A stretch of DNA of 64,000 nucleotides from Streptomyces sp. V2I9 (GCF_030817475.1 NZ_JAUSZJ010000002.1:6276626-6340625), one strand, 5' to 3'. Shown: positions 42,367 to 50,906, counted from the first letter of the stretch. Program-made: numbers and translations. The notes: generated from the sequence alone by a model not told the origin.

Positions 42367-43581
42367 TCAGCGGATGTGACGCCCCGAGATCGCCCGTGCG
42401 ATGACCAGCCGCTGGATCTCGCTGGTCCCCTCGAAAATGGTGTAGATCTTGGCGTCGCGGTACATCCGCTCCACCGGGTGCTCCCGGCTGTAGCCCGCAC
42501 CGCCGAGGATCTGGACCGCCTTCTCCGTGGCCGCGACGGCGAGTTCGCCGGCCCGCAGCTTGGACATGGAGCCCTGGCCCGCGTCGAAGGTGCGGTCGTT
42601 GCGGGCCATCCAGGCGGCCTGCCAGATCAGCAGGCGTACGGCCTCGATCTCGGTACGGAGGTCGGCCAGGGCGAAGGCGATCGACTGGTTCTCGATGATC
42701 GGCCTGCCGAACGCCTCGCGCTCCCCGGCGTACTCCAGGGCGTACTCGTAGGCGGCCCGCGCGATGCCGAGCGCCTGGGCGGCGACGGTCGGGCGGCTGA
42801 CCTCGAACGTGGCCATCGCCGCCTGGCCCTTGGCCGCGCCGCCCTCGCGTGCTCGGGCGAGGCGGGCGTCCAGCCTCTCCTTTCCGCCGAGCAGGCAGTG
42901 CCCCGGTACGGTGACCTCGTCGAGGAAGAGGTCGGCCGTGTGCGAGGCGCGCAGGCCCAGCTTCTTGACCGTACGGCCCGGAGTGAGGCCCCTCGTTCGG
43001 GGCGGCACGATGAACGCTGCCTGGCCGCGCGAGCCGAGGGAGGGATCGACCGAGGCGACGACGACATGGACCTCGGCGATGCCGCCGTTGGTGATCCACG
43101 CCTTCTGACCGGAGATCACCCACTCGTCCTTCGCCTCGACGTAGCGGGCCCGCGTCGTCATCGCGGAGACGTCGGAGCCGGCCCCCGGTTCGGAGACGCA
43201 GAAGGCGGCGACCTTCGGGTCGTCCGCGTCGCCGTAGCACTGCGGCACCCACTCGGCGAGCTGGTCCGGGGTGCCGGAGGCGAAGATCCCGGCGACCGCG
43301 AGCGAAGTGCCGAAGAGGGCCATGCCGATGCCCGCGTCGCCCCAGAACAGCTCCTCGTTGGCGATCTGGAGGGAGAGCCCGGTGGGGTCCCCGTAGAGGT
43401 CGGCGAGCGATTCGAAACCGTACAGACCGATCCGGGCGGCCTCCTGGATCACCGGCCAGGGGGTCTCCTCGCGGGCGTCCCACTCGGCCGCGGCCGGGCG
43501 GACCACCCGGGCGGCGAAGCCGTGCACCCAGGCGCGCAGGTCCTGCTGCTCCTCGGTCAGGGCGAGGGAGAAGAAGCTCAT
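42367..43581 (-). CDS. Acyl-CoA dehydrogenase
   Basis: 404-residue flavoprotein of the acyl-CoA dehydrogenase family. It has the FAD/substrate signatures AAFCVSEPGAGSDVSAM and WITNGGIAEVHVV, a C-terminal helical domain with QILGGAGYSREHPVERMYRD, and the catalytic Glu384 in IFEGTSEIQ. It should introduce a double bond into an acyl-CoA. The ATG is four bases after the SCP2 gene stop, so the two are co-translated. Confidence 0.95.
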   Translation of the reverse strand: MSFFSLALTEEQQDLRAWVHGFAARVVRPAAAEWDAREETPWPVIQEAARIGLYGFESLADLYGDPTGLSLQIANEELFWGDAGIGMALFGTSLAVAGIFASGTPDQLAEWVPQCYGDADDPKVAAFCVSEPGAGSDVSAMTTRARYVEAKDEWVISGQKAWITNGGIAEVHVVVASVDPSLGSRGQAAFIVPPRTRGLTPGRTVKKLGLRASHTADLFLDEVTVPGHCLLGGKERLDARLARAREGGAAKGQAAMATFEVSRPTVAAQALGIARAAYEYALEYAGEREAFGRPIIENQSIAFALADLRTEIEAVRLLIWQAAWMARNDRTFDAGQGSMSKLRAGELAVAATEKAVQILGGAGYSREHPVERMYRDAKIYTIFEGTSEIQRLVIARAISGRHIR

Positions 43582-43585
43582 GTCC

Positions 43586-44059
43586 TCACGCCTTCGGGAT
43601 GTCGAAGTAGCGGGTCAGGCCGGAGGCCAGGCCGACGTCACCGGCGACCTTCAACTTGCGCATCATGAACATGGTGACCGGATTGCCGTTGCCGGAGACG
43701 AGTTTGAGGAATTCCACGTCGCCCATCACCAGTGTGGTGCGCGGCTCGGCCTCGGACCGGCCGGGGGTGACCTCGCAGACGCCGTCCGCTATCGCGGTCT
43801 CGTAGACCGCGTCGCTCTCCCCGGTCACCTTCCAGCGGATCAGCGCGGTGAGACCGCCGGCCGCCTCCGGCCGGAACTGCTGCTTCATCCGGCCGAAGAC
43901 CTCGCCGAGTATCCGGGTGCGCAGCTCTCCGCGCATGACCTCGGTGATCTGCCGGGAGGACAGGCTCTTGACGATCCGGGCGAACTCCTCGGGGGCGACC
44001 GCCGCGAAGTCGAGCCGGGCCAGGTCGTCGCCGAGGTTGCCGCTGCTGGTTCCGTCCAC
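43586..44059 (-). CDS. SCP2 sterol/lipid-carrier domain protein
   Basis: 157-residue protein that appears to be a stand-alone SCP2-like fold (ALIRWKVTGESDAVYETAI, TTLVMGDVEFLKLVSGNGN, MMRKLKVAGDVGLA). Such proteins bind acyl-CoA or sterol-like ligands. The GTG at 44059 is chosen because AAGGA lies seven bases upstream and because the upstream reading runs into an operator palindrome. It is the first gene of the SCP2-ACAD-ATP-grasp-efflux cluster. Confidence 0.85.
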   Translation of the reverse strand: MDGTSSGNLGDDLARLDFAAVAPEEFARIVKSLSSRQITEVMRGELRTRILGEVFGRMKQQFRPEAAGGLTALIRWKVTGESDAVYETAIADGVCEVTPGRSEAEPRTTLVMGDVEFLKLVSGNGNPVTMFMMRKLKVAGDVGLASGLTRYFDIPKA

Positions 44060-44067
44060 GCCGAATT

Positions 44068-44101
44068 CCTTACTCCGAAGTAAACTTACTTTGGAGTAAG
44101 G
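44068..44101. promoter_or_regulatory. 34-bp double palindrome, probable TetR-type operator
   Basis: A nearly perfect inverted repeat whose left half begins CCTTACTCC and right half ends GGAGTAAGG, with one mismatched pair besides the centre. It consists of two adjacent 14-bp palindromes, TTACTCCGAAGTAA (44070-44083) and TTACTTTGGAGTAA (44086-44099), each TTACT-N4-AGTAA, separated by two bases. It lies directly before the SCP2 gene and overlaps its ribosome-site region, so a bound repressor should block the whole operon. No TetR gene is in the window. Confidence 0.75.
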
Positions 44102-44223
44102 TACGGGTGGCGGAGGCCGTCCCGCAAGAGAGGTCCGGCCGGGCTCCCCCCTCGCTCCGGCCGTTCGGCGGCCCGGCCCCGATCCCCCTCCGCTGCCGGG
44201 CGCGCGGCGCGCGCGGGTGCGGG

Positions 44224-44487
44224 TCAGAAGGGGGAGCCCGGCAGCACGGCGAGGTGGGGATGATGCGCGGCCAGCACCTTGTTGGCGCGGGCCAGGTCGG
44301 ACAGCGCCTGCTCGCGGTCGGCCTGGTCCTCGACGCCCAGCCGGGGGCCGCGGAACCTGCGGACCTCGCGGGCCGCGCAATCGGCGTCGAACTCCGCCTG
44401 GAGGATGTTCGGCGGAATGCACGAACCGATCAGCGCGGCGACCCGGTCCGGGATCGGCACGGGGACGAGGAGGTGCGAGGCGGTCAT
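44224..44487 (-). CDS. Small conserved-looking protein, unknown function
   Basis: 87-residue protein beginning MTASHLLVPVPIPDRVAALIG and continuing ILQAEFDADCAAREVRRFRG, with a helical C-terminal half (DQADREQALSDLARANKVLAAH). GAGAGGG before the ATG at 44487 supports translation. It lies upstream of the SCP2 operon on the same strand but beyond the operator, with 120 bp between. No domain is recognised. Confidence 0.6.
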   Translation of the reverse strand: MTASHLLVPVPIPDRVAALIGSCIPPNILQAEFDADCAAREVRRFRGPRLGVEDQADREQALSDLARANKVLAAHHPHLAVLPGSPF

Positions 44488-44639
44488 CGGGGCCCTCTCG
44501 GGTGGTCGGCCTGGAGGCGGTGCGGGGCCCGCCGCCCGATCGGCGGCAGGTTCCCTCCTGTGTACGGGACGCGGTTCCGGGTTTCTCGTCGGATACGTCT
44601 CCGTGTCGCAACCGTTTGGGACTGACCGTCTATTTCGCT

Positions 44640-44653
44640 TTACCCGCCGGTAA
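44640..44653. promoter_or_regulatory. Palindrome TTACC-CGCC-GGTAA
   Basis: A 14-bp palindrome with the same architecture as the two operators at 44070-44099 (TTAC-pyrimidine-N4-purine-GTAA). It lies between the PucR gene and the 87-residue gene, about 155 bp before the latter. It may be a related, weaker site of the same regulator. Confidence 0.35.
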
Positions 44654-44683
44654 GTTGACCCGTCGCGCCGAACGTGCTCCGGA

Positions 44684-45898
44684 TCAGGGTGATGTGCCGG
44701 TGGAGCGGGAACGCAGGCGCAGGGCTCGCAGCACCGCCTCCGTGGCGAAACGGCTCTCGGGATCGACGAGTTGATCACCGAAGATGGTCTCCAGGCTGCG
44801 CATGCGGTAGCGCACGGTCTGCGGGTGGACATCCAGCAGCGCACCCATCTGGGCGGCCGTGCCCCGCGTGTCGAGCCAGATCCGCAGCGTCTCGACCAGC
44901 CGGTCCCGGCGGGTGGCGCTGATCCCCGCGACGGCGGCGAGCTCCCGCTGGGCGAGCTGGTCCAGCAGGGCGGGGTCGGAGAGCAGCCACAGGGTGATGA
45001 GGTGGTCCTCGCAGCGGATCAGCGGGGCGTCGTCGATCACGCCGGAGTCGACGAGCTCCAGGACCCGGCGGGCCCAGCGGACCGACTCGCAGGCCAGCGC
45101 CGTGGGGACGGTCAGCCCGATCGCCGCGCGGGTGTCCGGCAGGGCCTGCTCCAGCATGGATCTTCGGGCGTCGGTCATCGGGCCGGGGATGAGCAGATGC
45201 GGCTGAGGGGCGCTGAGGTCGATGAGGAGGTCGCGGTCGGCGCGCATCCGGTCCAGCTCCGCCGGGGCGCGTACGGCGATCAGCGTGACCTCTTCCGGCA
45301 GCGCCCAGGCCGCCTGCTCGCAGAGGTCCGCGATGGCGCTGCCGGGTGCCGGCCGTCCGGCGAGGATGAGGTGGAGCAGGCGGCGGCGCAGGGCCTCGCT
45401 GTGCTCGCCCGACTGGGACTGCACCTCCAGGAATCCTTCCCTGGACAGGGATTCCAGCTCGTCGACGTAGGCGAAGAGGGCGTCGGCGAAGCTCAGCAGC
45501 AGGGTGGGGGAGAGACGGTAGCTCTGTCCCACCTTCTTCGCCCGCCGCAGCGCCACGCGTGCGCCCAGCCGGTAGGCCCCCTGGAGGGTGTCCATGGTCC
45601 GGCCCTCGTACGCCTCGAACCGCCCGAAGCGCCGGCACATGTCGTCCCGGAGCGCGGTGGAGGAGGTGGGCTCGGCCACCAGGTCGACGAACGAGGAGAG
45701 GCTCTGCTCCACGCCCACCCGGATGGCCTGACCGTTCGGTCCGTCGAGCAGACGGGCGTATTCCGGGTAGGCCCGCGTGACCTCGACACCGATTTCCTTG
45801 ATGAGGCTCGGCAGTTCGGGCCGCATGATCGCCGCGAATTCCTGGGGGAGGGGCCCCAGGGGGTCTTCGGTGTCCAACGGCTGTATGAGATGTGCCAT
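44684..45898 (-). CDS. PucR/CdaR-type transcriptional regulator
   Basis: 404-residue regulator. It has an N-terminal helical sensor (DTLQGAYRLGARVALRRAKK near 120), a GGDEF-like middle part without the GGDEF motif, and the C-terminal PucR helix-turn-helix (LDTRGTAAQMGALLDVHPQTVRYRMRSLETIFG, given as about residues 340-373). AAGGGGA six bases before the ATG at 45898 supports the start. It faces away from three secreted-protein genes and the mce operon, which it may control; CTTG/CAAG palindromes occur in the intervening upstream regions (inference). Confidence 0.9.
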   Translation of the reverse strand: MAHLIQPLDTEDPLGPLPQEFAAIMRPELPSLIKEIGVEVTRAYPEYARLLDGPNGQAIRVGVEQSLSSFVDLVAEPTSSTALRDDMCRRFGRFEAYEGRTMDTLQGAYRLGARVALRRAKKVGQSYRLSPTLLLSFADALFAYVDELESLSREGFLEVQSQSGEHSEALRRRLLHLILAGRPAPGSAIADLCEQAAWALPEEVTLIAVRAPAELDRMRADRDLLIDLSAPQPHLLIPGPMTDARRSMLEQALPDTRAAIGLTVPTALACESVRWARRVLELVDSGVIDDAPLIRCEDHLITLWLLSDPALLDQLAQRELAAVAGISATRRDRLVETLRIWLDTRGTAAQMGALLDVHPQTVRYRMRSLETIFGDQLVDPESRFATEAVLRALRLRSRSTGTSP

Positions 45899-46001
45899 GA
45901 CAAGTCCCCTTGCTCTCGGCGCCCGGTGGTGGGGTGAGGCGGTGGGGGGAAAGCGCTCCCACGAACCGACAGGTGCGTACCAAGTCCGCGACGAAGATAG
46001 A

Positions 46002-46030
46002 CCAAGTGACTGGCACTGCACACCACTTGG
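46002..46030. promoter_or_regulatory. Inverted repeat CCAAGTG-N15-CACTTGG upstream of PucR
   Basis: Perfect seven-base arms about 105-130 bp before the PucR ATG. The right arm overlaps CTTGGACAAG. It is a candidate autoregulatory site. Confidence 0.4.
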
Positions 46031-46411
46031 ACAAGATCGGCGTGCAGGGGCCACGCATCCCGGTGGCGCGGTGCGACTTCCGTGCAGGTCGGACGGTACT
46101 GCGCGCTTTCGGACAATGAATTCCGGCCGCCTGCTCCGAAGGTGACAACAAAGACGTTCCGCACTCCCGGCGGTGTTTCCCGTGGGCCGCGTGCCGTCCC
46201 TGTCGGTTCCTGTGGCAGGCGGCTCACCACGGCGAACCCGCGGTAACGCCTGGCGTTGGGCGAACATTTTCAGCCGGGTGGCTGATTTGCGTGAGATCTG
46301 CCGGCGAGCGGAGGCAGGAGTTCCGCCGAGCCCACCCGGCCGGTCCCGCCTGCGCACCCCCTGCGGGGTTCGCGCCGCCGGCGCGCGCTTTCCCGGCCCG
46401 GCGTGCGCATT

Positions 46412-46422
46412 CCTTGACAAGG
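46412..46422. promoter_or_regulatory. Palindrome CCTTGACAAGG with embedded TTGACA
   Basis: Perfect 11-bp palindrome about 275 bp before the first secreted-protein gene. TTGACA at 46414-46419 could also serve as a -35 element, but no good -10 follows at 17 bp. Confidence 0.4.
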
Positions 46423-46697
46423 GGCCGGTTCCCGGATGCTCATTTCCGGATCAAAAAGAGGGTGCTGGAAAGAATCTTAGGCGGACGGATTGTGTCGCGC
46501 TGTTTCCGGCAAGTAACATCACGCCTCGATCAATTCGGTCGAAAAATCTGCCCGAAATTTGATGCTCAGATCCTCCGCCCCCGGGCCCACCCGAGGCCCC
46601 ATCACCGTCGACGGTCGTCACGGTGCGGGCATGTGTTGCAGCACCGTTCAGCTTTCGTGCATCAGGCCGCGCCCCAGCGGCCGACAGAGGGGACGAC

Positions 46698-47642
46698 ATG
46701 AGATCTGTTTCCAATCGAACCCGCGTGGGTCTGCTCGCGGCGTTCACGGCATTCGGCGCACTGCTCTCCACCGGTTCGGCCACCGCCGCCACCACCGCCA
46801 CTCAGCTCAACGGCGACTGGGCGCCCTTCGACCGCTGCCCGGTCGACGCCCCCGCCATGCTGGCCGCGGACGGCATCAACACCATCGCCACCTGCATATC
46901 CTCCGGATCGGCCACCGGTTCCATCACGCTGGGCAAGTCGCATGTCCCCACCGGCAACACCGACCTGCAACTCGGCGTCATCCAGCGCTCCGACGGCACC
47001 ACCTCGCTGGTGGCCCCGTCCGAGGGCGCGCTGACCGCCGACCCGGCGGAGATTCCGGGCGGCCTGCTCGGTCTGATGTGCCCCAGCGGAATTCCCGTCG
47101 TCTCGGCAATCTGCGGCCAGCTCACGGACAACAATCTCAACCGCGTGACGGCCACCATCGAACCGGCCGGAGCGCCCCGCGACTTCAATATGGCGGCGGC
47201 TTTCTCCACCGGTGAGCCCATTCTCACCATCCCGGTCCGCATCCACCTCAAGAATCCGTTCCTGGGTGACAAGTGCTACATCGGGACCACCGCGGACCCG
47301 GTGCTCCTGAGGCCGCAGAACACCACGGCGCCGACCCTTTCCCTCCAGCGCTTCTCCGCGGACGGGACGCCGAACGACGACGAGGGCGAGATGGGTCGCT
47401 ACACCTTCGACGGCGCCGACCAGGGTGACACGACGTTCGCCGTTCCGGGGGCCAGCGGCTGCGGAGCGGGCCTCCTGAACTGGGCGGTGAACCTCAAGAC
47501 CGGTCTCCCGTCCGCCTCCGGCAAGAACAGCGTGAAGCTGAACGCCACCACCACCTACTTCGGCAGCCCCTACGACCCCGCCGGCCTCGCGCCGAACGAG
47601 GGACGGAAGCTGTCCGAGTTCTGGCACTCCGCGAAGCGGTAG
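46698..47642 (+). CDS. Secreted protein, Mce-linked, unknown function
   Basis: 314-residue exported protein with a signal peptide (LLAAFTAFGALLSTGSATA). The mature part is beta-rich with several Cys residues (RCPVDAP, GLMCPSGIPVV, ICGQLTDN, DKCYIGTTADPVLLRPQ), suggesting disulphides. AGAGGGG before the ATG at 46698 fixes the start. It is the first of three consecutive secreted proteins between the PucR gene and the mce operon. I do not recognise a named domain. Cell-surface lipid handling is a guess from context. Confidence 0.8.
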   Translation: MRSVSNRTRVGLLAAFTAFGALLSTGSATAATTATQLNGDWAPFDRCPVDAPAMLAADGINTIATCISSGSATGSITLGKSHVPTGNTDLQLGVIQRSDGTTSLVAPSEGALTADPAEIPGGLLGLMCPSGIPVVSAICGQLTDNNLNRVTATIEPAGAPRDFNMAAAFSTGEPILTIPVRIHLKNPFLGDKCYIGTTADPVLLRPQNTTAPTLSLQRFSADGTPNDDEGEMGRYTFDGADQGDTTFAVPGASGCGAGLLNWAVNLKTGLPSASGKNSVKLNATTTYFGSPYDPAGLAPNEGRKLSEFWHSAKR

Positions 47643-47824
47643 GCCGCCCGCCCGCACGAGGAGGTGATGCGGGAAACGTCCTCACGTCCAGGTCCGCGCA
47701 CCGTAAGCCGCCGCCGTGGACCCCACAGCGTGCCGCACCGTCCGGCACCGCCAGGTACAGCGCAGCAGCCTCTCCACTCACGTTCAGTCAATTCCCCAAC
47801 GGGACGAGTAAAGGGAGTACCCCC

Positions 47825-48487
47825 ATGTTCAAGCGAACCGGTGTCCTGACCGCTATCGGTGCCGCCGCGGCCTCCGTGGTCCTGGCGGCCCCGTCGGCCG
47901 TCGCCGCGCCGACCAGCTGGACGATCACGCCGACCGGCAACTTCAACGGCAGCGCCGGAGTGACGGTCCTGACCGACAACAACGGCAACAAGATCCAGTG
48001 CGCGTCCTCGGCAGCCTCCGGCAACGCGCCGACGTCCCCGGTCGCCGGCAGCCCCGCCAAGCTCGCGAACATCACGGCGATCTCGTTCAACTCGCCGTGC
48101 ACCGGTCCGTTCAGCTCCACCTGGACCGTGGCCACCACGACCACGCCGCCGTGGGAGATCTGGGGCCTGGACTACGCGGCGGGCGCCGGGACCAACTCCA
48201 CGGGCCAGGTGACCGGTGAGATCCGGGCGATCAAGGCGAAGGTGACCGGCAGCAGCGTCCTCGGTCCCTGCTCCTTCGACGTCACCGGCAAGGTCGCCGC
48301 CAAGTACAACAACCCGACCGCGGGCGGCAGCAACGGCACCCTGAACACGGCGGGTGGCGGGCTCACCCTGTCCATCACCAACAAGGTCGGCGGCGGCTGC
48401 GGCATCGTCGGCACCACGGCCAGCTTCCAGGGCCTGTACACGCTCGTCAGCGCCACCACGGGCAAGTCCCCGGTCATCAGCGGCTGA
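47825..48487 (+). CDS. Secreted protein, Mce-linked, unknown function
   Basis: 220-residue exported protein with a signal peptide ending near AAPSAVAA. The mature part is rich in Thr, Ser and Gly with paired Cys (KIQCASSAAS, NSPCTGPFS, GPCSFDVTG, GGGCGIVG), consistent with a disulphide-stabilised beta fold. GGGAG eight bases before the ATG sets the start. A perfect 13-bp stem-loop follows the stop, so it may be a separate transcription unit. Confidence 0.82.
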   Translation: MFKRTGVLTAIGAAAASVVLAAPSAVAAPTSWTITPTGNFNGSAGVTVLTDNNGNKIQCASSAASGNAPTSPVAGSPAKLANITAISFNSPCTGPFSSTWTVATTTTPPWEIWGLDYAAGAGTNSTGQVTGEIRAIKAKVTGSSVLGPCSFDVTGKVAAKYNNPTAGGSNGTLNTAGGGLTLSITNKVGGGCGIVGTTASFQGLYTLVSATTGKSPVISG

Positions 48488-48521
48488 TCCCGCACCCGAT
48501 GACCTGCCGCACCACCTGAAC

Positions 48522-48560
48522 GTCGTGCCCGGCCGTGCGTACCCGGCGGCCGGGCACGAC
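48522..48560 (+). terminator. Perfect 13-bp stem-loop terminator
   Basis: GTCGTGCCCGGCC (48522-48534) pairs fully with GGCCGGGCACGAC (48548-48560) around a 13-base loop, 35 bp after the stop of the secreted protein. Confidence 0.8.
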
Positions 48561-48562
48561 CA

Positions 48563-48583
48563 CGTCACGGAACACCCGTGACG
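48563..48583. other. Second hairpin CGTCACGG-N5-CCGTGACG
   Basis: Perfect eight-base arms immediately downstream of the terminator. It could reinforce termination or be an operator for the following gene. Confidence 0.45.
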
Positions 48584-48916
48584 CCGACCACGGAGCACGT
48601 GCTGTGCCACCACGCCGGCCCCGCCTTTTCACGCACCCGCCGACAAGGTCCGGGGCGGTGCGTTGTCACCGGCTGCCAAAGTCCGCGCACCGGTGATCCG
48701 GACGCGAACGCGGCCCTTCCCAGGCGTCGTCGGCGTGCGTAGCGTACCCGTGAGTAGGGGCCGTCCGGCCGCACCGGTCCGGAGCACGGCCGGGCCCCGC
48801 CCGACGTCCGTCGGCGGCCCGCCCGGGGCTCCGCCCGCTCAGCCGCCGCCCAGCACCGGACCCGCTCCGCAGTCGCCCACCCGCTGGGCCCACGCGCGCC
48901 GGAAGGACACATCCGT

Positions 48917-50434
48917 ATGACCGTCGATGCACGCGCCGCGGCGAGACGACCGATCCACTGGGCCGTGGGTGGGGCGCTCGTCGTCGCCACCGCGCTGGTT
49001 CCCAGTGCCGAATCGGCCGCCGCGGAACAGAAGTCGGAGGTCGCCCTCCGCTATGACTGCCCGTTTCCCTCCGGGGCCGAGGAGGTGGAGGTCGTCGTCT
49101 CGGCGGTGCTCCCCACCTCTGCCCGTACCGGCGAGGAGATCCGCCCCGGCCAGGTCTCCGTCGAGGTCGGCCTGCCGGCCACGGCGCTCGCCCGGTTCGG
49201 CGACCTGGACGCCGAGACCCTGTCGGCCACCGCGCGGCTCACGGTCCGCAACACGGTCGGCGACCGGTCCGCCGACGCTTCCTGGCAGGACCTGACCGCC
49301 CCGCCAGCAGCGCTGCCGAAGCCCGGCGAGGGCGAAGGGGAGGGAGAGGACCGGGGCGGCCTGACCCTGACCGCGACCGGGGAGGTGCCGACGGTCGCCT
49401 TCGGCAGTCCCGGTCGGGCGACGCTGGCCCCGGCCGCGCTCGCCCTGGCGCTCTCCTCGCACACCGCGGACGGCGAGCCGACCACGCCCCCCGGCCTCGA
49501 CGTCGCCTGCGAACCGGTCCCCGGCCAGGAGGCCGAACTGGCCGCCGTGGACATCCGCGGCGACCAGGATCCCACGGCCCCGGCACCCCGGCCGGGCGAG
49601 AGCGACCCCGCACCGGAGCCGACTCCGGGCCGTCCGGCCGAGGGGCTGCCGCCCAACGCACGGGAGAAGATCGACGCCCTCACCGACAAGCGGCTCGACG
49701 CCCTGGAGGACGACCCGGGCAGCTGCCCGATCGAGATCCCGCCCGAGTGGGTGATGACCACCGCCGAGACCTACGCGGCCGGCTACGCCAACGCCGCCAA
49801 GCTGAACGGCGCGGCGGCGCTGGGGCCCGCCTTCATGAAGGTGGTGCTGAACAAGCGCTACATCAACGACTCCTGCGCCTCGACCGTCGACGTCACCTCC
49901 GAGGTGAACTTCGACTACCAGGGGAAGCGTCAACTCCCTCCGACGAAGGCCACGTTCCTCACCTACGGCTTCATGCCGACAACCGCGACCATGACACTGG
50001 AGCAGGTGGGCCCGCCGGCGGCGATCCACACGCACACGGTCACCAACACGCCGACCTACCCGGAGGAGACGACGGTCACCGCTCGGCTCGTCATGCGGCT
50101 CTCCGACGTCGAGGTGAACGGGGTGCCCCTGGACGTGGGCCCCGACTGCCGTACGGAACGGCCGTTCGAACAGGTGCTGCGCGGGTACGGCCAGAGCTAT
50201 CCTCCGGCCGGCTACCTGGTGGCGTACGGCGGCAGCCTGACCGGGTACGCCCACATCCCGCCGTTCACGGGCTGCGGCGTGGGCGAGGACCTCGACCCGA
50301 TCTTCACCTCGGCCATCTCCAGCCCCGGCAAGAAGGCCGACAACTACGCCAAGATGACCCAGGCGCCCCTGTGCGTGGCGACCAACCCGGAAGGGCCCGA
50401 CTGCCCCCCGAGGAAGCCGAAGCCCGAACGGTGA
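48917..50434 (+). CDS. Secreted DUF6801-like protein upstream of mce
   Basis: 505-residue exported protein. It has a signal peptide (VGGALVVATALVPSAESAAA), an N-terminal DUF6801-like domain (VALRYDCPFPSGAEEVEVVVS), a Pro/Glu-rich acidic linker (about 215-255) and a second globular domain with SCASTVDVTSEVNFDYQGK and a Cys pair near the end. GGAAGGA lies before the ATG. Proteins of this type are typical neighbours of Streptomyces mce operons and may present lipid to the Mce complex (inference). A strong intrinsic terminator follows. Confidence 0.8.
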   Translation: MTVDARAAARRPIHWAVGGALVVATALVPSAESAAAEQKSEVALRYDCPFPSGAEEVEVVVSAVLPTSARTGEEIRPGQVSVEVGLPATALARFGDLDAETLSATARLTVRNTVGDRSADASWQDLTAPPAALPKPGEGEGEGEDRGGLTLTATGEVPTVAFGSPGRATLAPAALALALSSHTADGEPTTPPGLDVACEPVPGQEAELAAVDIRGDQDPTAPAPRPGESDPAPEPTPGRPAEGLPPNAREKIDALTDKRLDALEDDPGSCPIEIPPEWVMTTAETYAAGYANAAKLNGAAALGPAFMKVVLNKRYINDSCASTVDVTSEVNFDYQGKRQLPPTKATFLTYGFMPTTATMTLEQVGPPAAIHTHTVTNTPTYPEETTVTARLVMRLSDVEVNGVPLDVGPDCRTERPFEQVLRGYGQSYPPAGYLVAYGGSLTGYAHIPPFTGCGVGEDLDPIFTSAISSPGKKADNYAKMTQAPLCVATNPEGPDCPPRKPKPER

Positions 50435-50474
50435 GCACGGGCGGCCGGCGGGCCGCCGACAGGTGAAAGGCGAG

Positions 50475-50515
50475 AGAGCCCTTCCGGTTCCCCGGGACCG
50501 GGAGGGCTCTTTTCT
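50475..50515 (+). terminator. Intrinsic terminator with T-rich tail
   Basis: AGAGCCCTTCCGG (50475-50487) pairs with CCGGGAGGGCTCT (50498-50510, one G-T pair) around a ten-base loop, followed by TTTTCT. It separates the DUF6801-like gene from the mce operon. Confidence 0.88.
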
Positions 50516-50809
50516 GTCCGCCGGGCCGGAATACCGCCCGCATGATTCCTCATCATCCGACAGGTTTGGCGGGCGGATTACTCACCCGTCGACAAACCCC
50601 CGGCCCGCATGAATTCTCGCCGAGGAAAATCTGTACCCAGTATTGCGAAGTCAGGTTACTGGCCCGTAGCGTCCCAGACATGCCGATCGAAAGCGCCTGC
50701 GCACCTGCTGGCGGGCACGCTCGGGCCCGGTTCGCTCCGCTCCGGCCCTGGAACACCCCCGGTCGAGACGCCGGGCACGTGCGCAGATTTCGACAAGGAC
50801 GACGACCGG

Positions 50810-50830
50810 ACTTGTCACCGAATGACAAGT
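50810..50830. promoter_or_regulatory. Palindrome ACTTGTCA-N5-TGACAAGT upstream of mce
   Basis: Perfect eight-base arms at 50810-50817 and 50823-50830, ending about 46 bp before the candidate -35. The position fits an activator or repressor site for the mce operon. The CTTG and CAAG cores recur upstream of the PucR and secreted-protein genes. Confidence 0.6.
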
Positions 50831-50876
50831 GATCCAACCTGACCCCCGCGTTCGTCGATCACCGCTGTTCAACGGC

Positions 50877-50906
50877 TTGCCCTGGCGGTTTCGACGGACA
50901 TAGCGT
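50877..50906 (+). promoter_or_regulatory. Promoter candidate of the mce operon
   Basis: TTGCCC (50877-50882), an 18-bp spacer and TAGCGT (50901-50906) match a Streptomyces housekeeping-type promoter fairly well. Predicted transcription would begin about 90 bp before the ATPase start. Confidence 0.5.

Larger units (their letters stand above)
45899..46697. other. 800-bp divergent regulatory region between PucR and the secreted-protein genes
   Basis: No gene is supported here. Features seen are an AGCGCT-centred LacI-like partial palindrome at 45949-45961, an inverted repeat CCAAGTG (46002-46008)/CACTTGG (46024-46030), CTTGGACAAG at 46026-46035, and the perfect 11-bp palindrome CCTTGACAAGG at 46412-46422, which includes a TTGACA hexamer. 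The stretch 46440-46560 is relatively AT-rich and probably carries the promoter of the first secreted protein. Confidence 0.55.
48488..48916. other. Gene-free spacer with two stem-loops
   Basis: 429 bp between secreted-protein genes. It begins with the terminator at 48522-48560, continues with a CGTCACGG/CCGTGACG hairpin at 48563-48583, and otherwise shows no gene; it should contain the promoter of the DUF6801-like gene. Confidence 0.6.

Noticed and set aside
45949..45961. LacI-type (CebR-like) operator before the PucR gene
   Set aside because: Only the AGCGCT core and right arm fit; the left arm mismatches and no sugar genes are adjacent, so it is mentioned only as part of the intergenic description.
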